Source: DASVDE01 sp036381235
Lineage (GTDB): Bacteria > Actinomycetota > Thermoleophilia > Solirubrobacterales > 70-9
DNA length: 64,000 bases
Direction of reading: 5' to 3'
NCBI GenBank assembly: GCA_036381235.1
Contig: DASVDE010000002.1
Location: 1 to 64,000 of the forward strand
The stretch's first letter is position 1. Every line of letters starts with the position of its first letter. The translations under genes and the position numbers were made by a program. The notes under the pieces were generated by a model. It did no database searches, had not been told where the DNA came from, and was given only the letters and a program-made list of their open reading frames with translations. This document shows, one piece after another, positions 34,068 through 43,372 of the stretch.

Positions 34068-35554
34068 GCGGGGCCCCTCTTACGCAGCTGGAGCGCCTGC
34101 GCCATCTGATCGCGGCAGATCACCCCGTCGCCGGCGAGATCGGCGATCGTCTGCGCGAGGCGCAGCACCCGGTCGTGGGCGCGACCGCTGAGTCGGCGTC
34201 GGGAATAGGCCTCTGCGAGCAAGGCCGCGGCCTCTTCCTCCAGCAGGCACTCGCGAGCCTCGGCAGGAGTCATCTCCGCGTTGCAACGTCCGGCGCCGAG
34301 CCGGTGCTCCTGGCGCTCCCGGGCTTCCGAAACCCTGCCGCGAACAATGTCTGAGGGCTCTCCCGGCTCACCGGAGATCTCCTGGGCGCTGGGCTGGCGG
34401 ATCGCGGCGAGGATGTCGATGCGATCCGCCAAGGCCCCGCTCAGCCGCCCCTGGTAGCGCTGGACCGCGATTGGCGCGCAGCTGCACTCCGGATCGGCAT
34501 CGCCCCGCCCACAGGGGCATGGGTTGGACGCCGCGACCAGCATGAAACGACAGGGGAGCTGTCGCCATGACCCTGCCCTGGAGATCGACACCCTGCCCGT
34601 CTCCAGCGGCGCCCGCAGCGCTTCCAGGGTGTCGCGCCGAAACTCGCAGAGCTCGTCGAGAAAGAGGACCCCGCGGTGAGCCTGTGTCGCCTCGCCGGGG
34701 TTGGGCGGGTTGCCTCCCCCGACCAGTCCGGCCGGGCTGATCGTGTGGTGGGGCGCGCGGAACGGGCGTCCGGAGATCGGCCCGCCTCGAAGCCGGCCGC
34801 AGGCGCTCGCGATTCGCGCCACCTCCAACGCCTCCTCCGAAGCCAGCGGGGGCAGGATCGAAGGAAGTCGGCTGGCCGCCAGCGACTTGCCGGCGCCAGG
34901 GGGGCCGATCATCAGCAGGCTGTGGCCTCCGGCTGCCGCGACCTCCATCGCGTAGCGCAGGTGGCGCTGCCCCCGCAGGTCGGCGAGGTCCGGCCCGTGG
35001 CCATTCAGCGTCAACGGCAGGGGGTCGGGCCTAGGCGGCTTCCAATCGCCGCCGGCCAGCCGCCGCAACTGTTCGAGGCTCTCCAGCGCGATCACTTCGA
35101 TGTCCTCGGCCATCGCCGCCTCGGAGCCGTTCTCGGCCGGCACCGCCACCGCCTCGGCACCCTGCTCCCGTGCAGCTTCGGCGATCGCCAGCACCCCCGA
35201 GACGGGCCGGACCGAGCCATCCAGGGCCAACTCCCCCACCATCGCCAAGCGAGGCAAGGCCTCCCAGCTCAGCTGGCCGGAAGCGGTGAGCAGCGCGGTG
35301 GCAAGCGCCAGGTCCATCCCCGGCCCAGCCTTGCGCAGACTGGCGGGCGCCAGGTTGGCGACGATTCTGCGCAGCGGGAATTCGAAGCCACAGTTGACCA
35401 TCGCCGCCCGCACTCGCTCACGCGCCTCCCTGACCGCCGTGTCCGGCAAGCCGACGAGCGAGAAGGACGGCAGGCCGCGATGGACGTCGACCTCGACCCG
35501 CACTGAGCGGGCGGAGATGCCGTCGAGCGTGAATGTCCGGGCTGTGGCGAGCAC
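34064..35554 (-). CDS. comM: ComM/YifB-family magnesium-chelatase-like ATPase
   Basis: A 496-residue AAA+ protein, shown in other bacteria to be a branch-migration helicase for transformation. The ATPase domain has Walker A GPPGAGKS, the Mg-chelatase segment HHTISPAGLVGGGNPPNPGE, Walker B LFLDEL and a C-terminal lid with RRLSGRAHDRVLRLAQTIAD. The N-terminal Lon-type domain is FTLDGISARSVRVEVDVHRGLP and SFSLVGLPDTAVREARER. The N-terminal start is GTG 35554. It overlaps dprA and faces yraN across about 155 bases. Confidence 0.94.
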   Translation of the reverse strand: MLATARTFTLDGISARSVRVEVDVHRGLPSFSLVGLPDTAVREARERVRAAMVNCGFEFPLRRIVANLAPASLRKAGPGMDLALATALLTASGQLSWEALPRLAMVGELALDGSVRPVSGVLAIAEAAREQGAEAVAVPAENGSEAAMAEDIEVIALESLEQLRRLAGGDWKPPRPDPLPLTLNGHGPDLADLRGQRHLRYAMEVAAAGGHSLLMIGPPGAGKSLAASRLPSILPPLASEEALEVARIASACGRLRGGPISGRPFRAPHHTISPAGLVGGGNPPNPGEATQAHRGVLFLDELCEFRRDTLEALRAPLETGRVSISRAGSWRQLPCRFMLVAASNPCPCGRGDADPECSCAPIAVQRYQGRLSGALADRIDILAAIRQPSAQEISGEPGEPSDIVRGRVSEARERQEHRLGAGRCNAEMTPAEARECLLEEEAAALLAEAYSRRRLSGRAHDRVLRLAQTIADLAGDGVICRDQMAQALQLRKRGPA

Positions 35555-35710
35555 GACTGTGACGCTAGGAGGCGCCGAGTCACGGGTGGTGCTCGGACTG
35601 CCAAACCTTTCCGGTCTCTTCGTGCCAAAGACGTCACGCTTCGGAATTGCTCAGAGATGTGACGATCTGCGCGCCACCTGCGCGCGGCGGCGACCTAGCC
35701 TCGGGCGCCG

Positions 35711-36088
35711 ATGACCGAAGCGCGGCAAAGGATCGGGCGCGCGGCGGAGGACTTCGTCGCCGCGCGACTCGCCGCCGCCGGCTGGGAGGTGGTCGAGCGC
35801 AACGCCCGCACTCGCTATGGCGAGCTGGACATCGTCGCCCGTGACGGCCACACCCTGGTCTTCGTCGAGGTGAAGGCCGGGCACCAGGGCTCTGCCTTCG
35901 GTCCCGAGCGCCCGGTCCACGGCGTCGGGCGCAAGAAGCAGCTGCGCATCCGCCGCCTGGCCACCGCCTGGATGGCGGAGCGCAGAGATATCGCCCCATA
36001 CGTCGAGATCCGCTTCGACGCGGTGGGCGTGACCCTTGACCGCGGCGGTCGAGTAGTTGACGTGGAATACATCCGAGCAGCGTTTTGA
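35711..36088 (+). CDS. yraN: YraN-family (UPF0102) endonuclease-fold protein
   Basis: A 125-residue restriction-endonuclease-like fold protein: GRAAEDFVAARLAAAGWEVVERNARTRYGELDIVARDG holds the conserved E and D-x-x-x-x, and FVEVKAGHQGSAFGPE the E-x-K. The function in bacteria is uncertain; a DNA-processing role is often suggested. It is the standard neighbour of comM, dprA and rnhB; here it is transcribed alone on the plus strand, converging on rnhB. Confidence 0.92.
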   Translation: MTEARQRIGRAAEDFVAARLAAAGWEVVERNARTRYGELDIVARDGHTLVFVEVKAGHQGSAFGPERPVHGVGRKKQLRIRRLATAWMAERRDIAPYVEIRFDAVGVTLDRGGRVVDVEYIRAAF

Positions 36089-36176
36089 AGCGGGCGGGGC
36101 TGACCGGGCAGATCAAAGACGCAGGGAGCGTGGCGTGCTCTGCACGCGAGCGACCGAGGACGCCGATATGCGCCGG

Positions 36177-36776
36177 TCAGGCGAGTTCCAGCTGGGAGTA
36201 GGCGACCGATTGGAATGAGCGGCGATGCAGCGCCGAGATCCCGATCCGGCCAATCGCCTCGCGGTGCTCGGGCGTCGAGTAGCCGACGTGCTCCTCGAAG
36301 CCCCAGCCCGGGTGCTCGCGGCCGGCGCCGTGCATATATCGATCGCGGGTCACCTTCGCCACCACCGAGGCGGCGGCAATCGCGGCGCTCGTCCCGTCCC
36401 CCTCGACCACGGCGCGATGCGGCACGGCGCAATCGCGTAGCGAGAAGCCGTCGACCAGGCAGGTCGCCTCCCCCGGCTCGAGCCGTTCCAGGGCGCTTGC
36501 GAGAGCCTCGATGTTCGTCACGTGCAGGCCGCGATCGTCGATCCCGCGCACGCAGCGCACCACGACGCTGACCCGAGCCGCGGCTCGCAGCACGCTCGGA
36601 TACAGCTCCTCACGCCGCTCGGCAGTCATCTGCTTGGAGTCGTGCAGTCCGGCGAGGGCGCGGCGGTCGGCGTTGGAGAGCTTCTCGTAGTCGATCAGGA
36701 CCGCGGCCGCGACCAGCGGCCCTGCCAGGCACCCCCGCCCCGCCTCGTCGGCGCCGGCAACTAAACGGCTATCCAA
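36177..36776 (-). CDS. rnhB: Ribonuclease HII
   Basis: About 199 residues from a TTG at 36776. It excises ribonucleotides misincorporated in DNA. Catalytic residues lie in AGADEAGRGCLAGPLVAAA (Asp, Glu), then LVDGF and SVVAKVTRDRYM with the late GYSTPEHR segment. The sequence RTRKLFAFDRGL just before the TTG also looks family-like, so the true start may be further upstream or at a non-standard codon; the next ATG in frame (36944) lies inside lepB with a 107-base overlap. Situated after lepB, as in many actinobacteria. Confidence 0.88.
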   Translation of the reverse strand: MDSRLVAGADEAGRGCLAGPLVAAAVLIDYEKLSNADRRALAGLHDSKQMTAERREELYPSVLRAAARVSVVVRCVRGIDDRGLHVTNIEALASALERLEPGEATCLVDGFSLRDCAVPHRAVVEGDGTSAAIAAASVVAKVTRDRYMHGAGREHPGWGFEEHVGYSTPEHREAIGRIGISALHRRSFQSVAYSQLELA

Positions 36777-36837
36777 GCCGCGGTCGAAGGCGAAGAGCTT
36801 GCGCGTGCGCGCCAGCCTGCGCCGGTGCGACTTCGAC

Positions 36838-37404
36838 TTAGAGGACCCCGACCCGGTTGGGGGGCCAATAGGTGGCGAAGGCCTTGCCGATGATCCAGTC
36901 GCGGGGGACCGGTCCCCAGAAACGGCTGTCGTCGCTCGCCCCACGATTGTCGCCCATCATGAAGTAATGGCCCGCCGGAATCTTGATCGGTTTCGGCAAA
37001 TTGCAGGCGCCGCCATTGCCACACGGCAGCGTGTAGGGCTCATCTGTCTTCTCGACGCCGTTCACAACCGGGTGGCCGTCGCGAACGCTGAGCGTGTCCC
37101 CCGGCCCGGCGACGATCCGCTTGATGAAGTTCTGACTGGAGCGCTTCGGGGTCGGCCGCGGACAAGCCTGTTCTGGAGAATGCGCGACCCCGCACTCCGT
37201 GCCCTGATCGGCTCCTGCCGGCGGGTGAAAGACGACGATGTCCCCGGGGCTGGGATCTGTGAGGTGATAGAGGAAGCGGTTGACCAGGACCCGCTGGCCG
37301 ACGTCGAGGGTTGGTTCCATCGACTGGGAGGGGATTTGGTAGGGCTTGACGATCCAGGCCTGAATCGCGAGCGCCAACCCGAGGGCGAGCGCGACGATGA
37401 CCAC
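36838..37404 (-). CDS. lepB: Signal peptidase I
   Basis: A 188-residue membrane protease that removes signal peptides on the outer side of the membrane. One N-terminal helix (VIVALALGLALAIQAWIVK) is followed by box B PSQSMEPTL with the nucleophile Ser, the box D region NFIKRIVAGPGDTLSV holding the general-base Lys, and box E FMMGDNRGASDDSRFWGPV. A short insert (CGVAHSPEQACPRP) holds cysteines. The start is GTG 37404; the frame is open upstream for about 17 residues (SIPKPQSRGGGLVEL), so an earlier non-standard start cannot be excluded. Confidence 0.94.
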   Translation of the reverse strand: MVIVALALGLALAIQAWIVKPYQIPSQSMEPTLDVGQRVLVNRFLYHLTDPSPGDIVVFHPPAGADQGTECGVAHSPEQACPRPTPKRSSQNFIKRIVAGPGDTLSVRDGHPVVNGVEKTDEPYTLPCGNGGACNLPKPIKIPAGHYFMMGDNRGASDDSRFWGPVPRDWIIGKAFATYWPPNRVGVL

Positions 37405-37454
37405 GAGCTCGACCAGCCCGCCGCCACGGCTCTGCGGCTTGGGAATCGAGGGGT

Positions 37455-38105
37455 TCAGGCCGAGTCCTTGGCGTCCTCGGCCTCGGACCCCCCGCCGTCA
37501 GCCTCTTCCTCCGCCTCTTCCTCGACAGCATCCGGCTCAGCGGACGCCTCGGTGGCAGTTTCGTCGGATACGGACGCCTCGTCCGCGGGTGGCGTGGAGG
37601 TGGGCTCCTCGCCCGCAGCTTGCGAGGACGAGGAGTCCTCTTCCGCGACAGGACCCGCGGCCTGAGCGGCTTCGTCTTCTGCTTGAGTGACACCCTCGGC
37701 GTCGACCGCCTCCGGCTCTTCGGCGGAAGTCGGCGCGGAAATCAGCTCCTCGTCGATGCCCCAGCGCCGTTCGGCAACCCGCGCAGCCTTGCCGATACGC
37801 CCACGAAGGTAATAGAGCTTTGCCCGGCGCACGTCGCCGCGTGCCGCCACCTCCAGCTTCTCGATCTTGGGCGAGTGCAGAGGGAACGTCCGCTCGACAC
37901 CGACCCCGAAGGATTGCTTGCGGACAGTGAAGGTCTCACGGACGCCCGACCCCTGGCGACGAAGAACGATCCCTTCGAAGACCTGGGTGCGGCGGCGATT
38001 TCCCTCGACCACCTGAAAATGGACACGGACGCGATCGCCGGAGGAAAACGAGGGTAGCCCCTGCCTCAGCTGGTCGCGCTCGATGCTGTCGATGATTGCG
38101 CTCAT
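37455..38105 (-). CDS. rplS: 50S ribosomal protein L19 with acidic C-terminal extension
   Basis: The first ~115 residues are ordinary L19 (FSSGDRVRVHFQVVEGNRRR, FEGIVLRRQGSGVRETFTVRK, VERTFPLHSPKIEKLEV and KLYYLRGRIGKAARV). L19 sits at the interface of the 30S and 50S subunits. About 90 extra residues follow, rich in Glu, Ala, Ser and Asp, ending EAEEEADGGGSEAEDAKDSA, with no globular pattern. Such tails occur in related actinobacteria. The gene lies between trmD and lepB. The stop is 50 bases before lepB's GTG. Confidence 0.95.
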   Translation of the reverse strand: MSAIIDSIERDQLRQGLPSFSSGDRVRVHFQVVEGNRRRTQVFEGIVLRRQGSGVRETFTVRKQSFGVGVERTFPLHSPKIEKLEVAARGDVRRAKLYYLRGRIGKAARVAERRWGIDEELISAPTSAEEPEAVDAEGVTQAEDEAAQAAGPVAEEDSSSSQAAGEEPTSTPPADEASVSDETATEASAEPDAVEEEAEEEADGGGSEAEDAKDSA

Positions 38106-38173
38106 TGCAAATCCTTGGCGAGAAAAAACCGCCGGCTCCGGTGATCGGCGCCGCGCGGTGGCGGCAATGGTAG

Positions 38174-38848
38174 CTACTCCTGGTCCGAGTCGAACTGCTC
38201 GGCGCGGGCGCGGCTCTGCGCGACCCGCCAGTCGCGCACCCGCTCATGGTCTCCGGAGAGCAGGACATCGGGCACATCCCACCCCCGATAGACCGGTGGC
38301 CTGGTGTAGTGCGGGTACTCCGGCGCCCCCTCGAGCACGCGGCTGAACGATTCCTCGACCGCGCTGTCGGCATGACCGAGCGCCCCCGGCAGCTTTCGCA
38401 TCACGACATCGGCCACGACCATCGCCGGCAGCTCACCGCCGGCCAGCACGTAGCGGCCGATCGAGACCTCATCGTCGACGAGATGCTCGTGCACCCGCTC
38501 ATCGAATCCCTCATACCGCCCGCACAGCAACGCCAAGTGAGGCTCCGCTGTCAGCTCGTCTGCCAACTCGTCGTCCAGCAGCCTCCCCGTAGGCGAGAGA
38601 AGGACGATCCGCGGCTTCTCCTCCGGATAAGCGGCTCTCAACGCGGCGTCGACCACATCGACCCTCAGAACCATGCCGGCGCCGCCGCCGTAGGGCGCGT
38701 CATCGACCTGACCGGCCCCCAGCGGCGTCGTATCACGGTAGTTGAACAGCCGCAGCTCGTTTCCCTCCGCAAGCGCGTTCTGCACACTTCGCTGCGACTG
38801 AAACCAATCGAACGCCTCGGGGAACAACGTGAAGATGTCGAGCTTCAT
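38174..38848 (-). CDS. trmD: tRNA (guanine-N1)-methyltransferase
   Basis: A 224-residue SPOUT methyltransferase that makes m1G37 in tRNAs for Leu, Pro and Arg, preventing frameshifts. MKLDIFTLFPEAFDWF, the GQVDDAPYGGGAGMVLRVD motif, PRIVLLSPTGRLLDDELA, LLCGRYEGFDERV and YVLAGGELPAMVVAD follow the family order, ending with SGDHERVRDWRVAQSRARA. ATG 38848. The gene follows khpA directly; rimM, which usually precedes it, is not present. Confidence 0.96.
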   Translation of the reverse strand: MKLDIFTLFPEAFDWFQSQRSVQNALAEGNELRLFNYRDTTPLGAGQVDDAPYGGGAGMVLRVDVVDAALRAAYPEEKPRIVLLSPTGRLLDDELADELTAEPHLALLCGRYEGFDERVHEHLVDDEVSIGRYVLAGGELPAMVVADVVMRKLPGALGHADSAVEESFSRVLEGAPEYPHYTRPPVYRGWDVPDVLLSGDHERVRDWRVAQSRARAEQFDSDQE

Positions 38849-38869
38849 GAGCGGACCCCGCTCACTGTC

Positions 38870-39100
38870 TCAGTCCAGGATGTCGACTATGACTCGGCGG
38901 TCGATTCGGACCGCGGCGGCCTTGGCAATGGTCCGGATCGCGTTTGCGACCCGGCCACCTTTGCCGATCACCCGGCCGAGGTCCTCCTCGGCGACGGTGA
39001 TCTCATAGACGAGGTCACCGTCCTCCTCCAGCTCCTCCACCACGACAGCTTCAGGGTCCTCGACCAGAGCCCTGACGAGGAACTCGAGCAACTCGGTCAT
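38870..39100 (-). CDS. khpA: KH-domain RNA-binding protein KhpA
   Basis: A 76-residue single type II KH domain with the GxxG-like loop VIGKGGRVANAIRTI. It binds RNA with KhpB in other bacteria and is nearly always found between rpsP and rimM/trmD. The ATG at 39100 is chosen by family length; the frame extends further upstream antisense-like without similarity. It follows rpsP by four bases. Confidence 0.93.
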   Translation of the reverse strand: MTELLEFLVRALVEDPEAVVVEELEEDGDLVYEITVAEEDLGRVIGKGGRVANAIRTIAKAAAVRIDRRVIVDILD

Positions 39101-39104
39101 CGCA

Positions 39105-39359
39105 TCAGCTGCCCGAAGCGGCGATGCCCTTGGTGCGCAGCAGCGTCGCGACCGTCTCCGATGGCTGCGCCCCGTGCTCCAGCCAATGGCGCGCACGGGC
39201 CTCGTCGATCTCGATGATCGACGGCTCGGTCTGCGGGTTGTACTGGCCGATCGTCTCGATCGTGCGCCCGTCGCGGGGCGAGCGTTTGTCGGCGACCACG
39301 ATGCGCCAGATCGGGTTCTTCTTGGAACCCACTCTTCTGAGTCTTATCCGGACAGCCAT
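39105..39359 (-). CDS. rpsP: 30S ribosomal protein S16
   Basis: An 84-residue S16 with MAVRIRLRRVGSKKNPIWRI, VVADKRSPRDGRTIETIGQY and NPQTEP. It is an early binding protein in assembly of the 30S body. The gene lies between ffh (15 bases upstream) and khpA on the same strand, forming the classical ffh-rpsP-khpA operon. Confidence 0.96.
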   Translation of the reverse strand: MAVRIRLRRVGSKKNPIWRIVVADKRSPRDGRTIETIGQYNPQTEPSIIEIDEARARHWLEHGAQPSETVATLLRTKGIAASGS

Positions 39360-39373
39360 TGGGATCGAGCAGG

Positions 39374-40738
<1,365 letters not shown>

Positions 40739-40748
40739 CGCTTTGAGC

Positions 40749-41750
40749 TTAGGGGGTGAGCAGGGCGCGGGCGAAGTCGGAGGGGTCGAAGGGGCGCAGG
40801 TCCTCGAGCGCTTCGCCGCTCCCGATCAGTTTGACCGGAATGCCCAGCTCGCCGGCGATCGCCAGCACGATCCCCCCCTTGGCGGTCCCGTCCAGCTTGG
40901 TCAGCACGACGCCGTCGACCTCAACCGCCTCGGAGAAGACCTTCGCCTGGCGAAGGCCGTTCTGGCCCGTGGTCGCGTCGATGGTCAGCAGGGTCTCGTG
41001 CGGCGCGTCGGGGATTTGCTTGGCGATAACCCGCCGCACCTTGGCCAGCTCGTCCATCAGATTGCCCTGGGTGTGAAGGCGGCCGGCGGTGTCGACGATC
41101 ACCACGTCGGCGCCGCGGGCGCGAGCGGCAGCGACCGCGTCGAAGGCGACCGAGCCGGGATCGGCGCCAGCTTCGGAGCGAACCAGATCCGCGCCCGCGC
41201 GGTCGGCCCACTCGGCCAGCTGCTCGGCGGCGGCGGCCCGGTAGGTGTCGGCGGCGCCGAGCACGACCGAGAGGCCGAACTCCTTGGAGAGATGCCAGGC
41301 GATCTTGCCGATGGTCGTCGTCTTGCCGGTGCCGTTGACGCCGACCATCAACAGCACCGCGGGTCGGCCACTGAGATCGATCGGAGCGCGGCCGTTCGCT
41401 GAAACCTCGGCGAGGATCTCGATCAGGCGGTCGCGGACCGCCTCCCCATCGGCGGAGACCGCACCGCTCTCGACGTCCTGCTCCAGCCGCTCAACCACCT
41501 CGGCGGTGGTCGGAGCGCCGACATCGGCGAGTATCAGCGCCTCCTCAAGCCGCTCCCAGGTCTCCTCGTCGATCCGGTCGAAGAGGCTGGCGGAGATCTC
41601 CTCGACCAGTGCCCTGCGGCTTTTCGAGAGGCTCTCGCGGAGACGGCGGAAGACCCCCGCGCGCTCACTCTCGCCAGCCGCCTCACGCTGCTCGACCGAG
41701 TCGAGACTTCGCTCGCCGAGGTCGAATATCTCCTGCCACTCAGTCGCCAT
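40749..41750 (-). CDS. ftsY: Signal recognition particle receptor FtsY
   Basis: A 333-residue receptor GTPase. A short acidic N-terminal part and the N domain (about 1-100) precede the G domain, with P-loop GVNGTGKTTTIGKIAWHL, DTYRAAAAEQL, VDTAGRLHTQGNLMDEL, TTGQNGLRQAK and TKLDGTAKGG. The long acidic membrane-targeting A-domain of enterobacteria is missing, as in other actinobacteria with a minimal receptor. The ATG at 41750 is chosen over a TTG four codons upstream. A 20-bp perfect inverted repeat lies 26 bases upstream. Confidence 0.96.
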   Translation of the reverse strand: MATEWQEIFDLGERSLDSVEQREAAGESERAGVFRRLRESLSKSRRALVEEISASLFDRIDEETWERLEEALILADVGAPTTAEVVERLEQDVESGAVSADGEAVRDRLIEILAEVSANGRAPIDLSGRPAVLLMVGVNGTGKTTTIGKIAWHLSKEFGLSVVLGAADTYRAAAAEQLAEWADRAGADLVRSEAGADPGSVAFDAVAAARARGADVVIVDTAGRLHTQGNLMDELAKVRRVIAKQIPDAPHETLLTIDATTGQNGLRQAKVFSEAVEVDGVVLTKLDGTAKGGIVLAIAGELGIPVKLIGSGEALEDLRPFDPSDFARALLTP

Positions 41751-41775
41751 CTGCGCGGGCAAGGCTAGATCAGAT

Positions 41776-41822
41776 GGGTGTAACGCATATGACAGCCATT
41801 ACCTGTCATATGCGTTACACCC
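41776..41822. repeat. Perfect 20-bp inverted repeat upstream of ftsY
   Basis: Left arm 41776-41795 (GGGTGTAACGCATATGACAG) and right arm 41803-41822 are exactly complementary around a seven-base centre, CCATTAC. The arms are AT-richer than the surroundings and there is no T-tract. It lies between the WS/DGAT gene stop and the ftsY start. It could be a terminator of unusual type, an mRNA stabiliser or a repressor operator. Confidence 0.9.
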
Positions 41823-41838
41823 GAAGCAGCGGTGGCGG

Positions 41839-43287
41839 TCAGACGACGCGGTGTGCCTCGGGCGCCGGATCCTTCGCAGCGGTGGCGGCGGCAGCGGTGC
41901 GCAGCTCGTCGATCGCGTCCTCGATGTACCGGGCGATCGGCTCGAGGTCGCCAACAGTGTCGCGATCGGCGAGCAGCCCGAAGTGCATCTTGCCGTTGTA
42001 GCTGAGGATTGCCACCCCCATGGCGTGGCCCTGCGCGAGGAAGCCCACGGGGTAGACGCCGATCAACTCTCGGCCAAGCACAAAGAACGGCATCTGCGGC
42101 CCCGGGAAGTTGGTGACGAGCATGTTGAAGAGGCGGGTCGAGAAGTTGATCGCCGCGGTCGGACCGAGCAACAGCGGCGGCGCGAAGTCGCGGAACCAGT
42201 CGTTGAGACCCCAGATCGCCTCGGCCCCAAGTGCCTGCTTGGAGGCCTTCAGCGCGTCCATCTCCTCGGCGACCGTGTGCAGTCGATGAAGGGGGTCTGC
42301 GATATGGACCGGCAGCGGGCCGCGCATCGCGGTCAACCGGTTGCCCAGTTCACCATGCTCGTCCTCAGCACGCACCGAGACCGGGACCAGCGCCCGCATC
42401 ACGAGGCCATCGGTATCGACGTCGCGCTCTTGAAGCCACCGTCGCAATGCGCCGGCTGTGACGGCAAGTGAGACGTCGTTGACGGTGCCGCCGAGCCTGT
42501 TCTTGATCTGCTTGAAGTCATCGAGATCGGATTGCATCCAGCAGAAGCAGCGATCGGGGCCGATGGCGACGTTGAGTGGGGTCTTCGGCGCGGGCTTGGT
42601 CAGGGCCCAGGTGACCTCCCAAAGGCCCGCCAGCCCGTCGGATGCGCGCTTCGCCGCTCGCCGGGGAGCGCGGAACGCGTTCCAGAGCCAGCGCCCGAGT
42701 CGACCGAAGGTCGCGCCAAACCCCGTCAACGCCTTACCGGCGAGACGAGCCCGTGAGGGCGGCTGCTCCGGCTGCCAGGGGACCTCTGTGCGAGCCGGCT
42801 CGAATTTCGGCTCGACGTCGAAGAGGAGAATGCCGATGTCGACGGCCGATATGCCGTCTGCGAGCGCGTGGTGGGTCTTGTAGACGATTCCGAAGCGGTC
42901 GTCCTCGAAGCCATCGACGAGGCACAGCTCCCACAGCGGCTTGGAGCGATCCAGGGGCGGCGAGAGGCGCCTTCCGACCAGCTCGTGGAACTGCGCGTCG
43001 GTGCCGGGCGCGGGCAGAGTCTCATGCCTGACGTGGTCCTCGAGGTCGAACTCGGGGAAGTCAACCCAGAAGGGCCGGCCGAGCTGCAATGGCGGGAACA
43101 CCACGCGTTGGCGAAAGCGGGGCAGCTGATGCAGGCGGCTGCGAATGTGGGCGGTGAAGTCCTCGAAATCGGGAGCCGAGCCCTCGCAGATCATCACGGC
43201 GCCGATCGCCATGTGCCCATTCCGCTTCTCGTTGGCCAGGAACGACGTGTCGAACGACGTCAGCCTGTCCATGTGGCGTTGCGCCAT
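41839..43287 (-). CDS. Wax ester synthase/diacylglycerol acyltransferase (WS/DGAT)
   Basis: A 482-residue acyltransferase that makes triacylglycerols or wax esters from acyl-CoA, common in actinobacteria that store neutral lipids. The catalytic HHxxxDG motif is HHALADG in VYKTHHALADGISAV. MDRLTSFDTSFLANEKRNGH, PRFRQRVV, PLDRSKPLWELCLVDGF and NFSTRLFNMLVTNFPGPQMPFF are family elements. Length is normal. ATG 43287; a second ATG five codons later is possible. It stands alone between smc and ftsY and interrupts the otherwise standard smc-ftsY order. Confidence 0.9.
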   Translation of the reverse strand: MAQRHMDRLTSFDTSFLANEKRNGHMAIGAVMICEGSAPDFEDFTAHIRSRLHQLPRFRQRVVFPPLQLGRPFWVDFPEFDLEDHVRHETLPAPGTDAQFHELVGRRLSPPLDRSKPLWELCLVDGFEDDRFGIVYKTHHALADGISAVDIGILLFDVEPKFEPARTEVPWQPEQPPSRARLAGKALTGFGATFGRLGRWLWNAFRAPRRAAKRASDGLAGLWEVTWALTKPAPKTPLNVAIGPDRCFCWMQSDLDDFKQIKNRLGGTVNDVSLAVTAGALRRWLQERDVDTDGLVMRALVPVSVRAEDEHGELGNRLTAMRGPLPVHIADPLHRLHTVAEEMDALKASKQALGAEAIWGLNDWFRDFAPPLLLGPTAAINFSTRLFNMLVTNFPGPQMPFFVLGRELIGVYPVGFLAQGHAMGVAILSYNGKMHFGLLADRDTVGDLEPIARYIEDAIDELRTAAAATAAKDPAPEAHRVV

Positions 43288-43372
43288 GGGACCCCTTTCT
43301 TACTCCCTCGAGAGGAGGGTAGCGCAGGACCCACACCAGGAACGTGTGGATTTTTTAAATTCGGAATAGCGC

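Noticed and set aside
36089..36176. Possible hairpin repeat of the same family in the yraN-rnhB gap
   Set aside because: Only an 8-bp pair (CTGACCGG with CCGGTCAG) around a 65-base centre is present, with no match to the outer or inner arms of the three hairpins.
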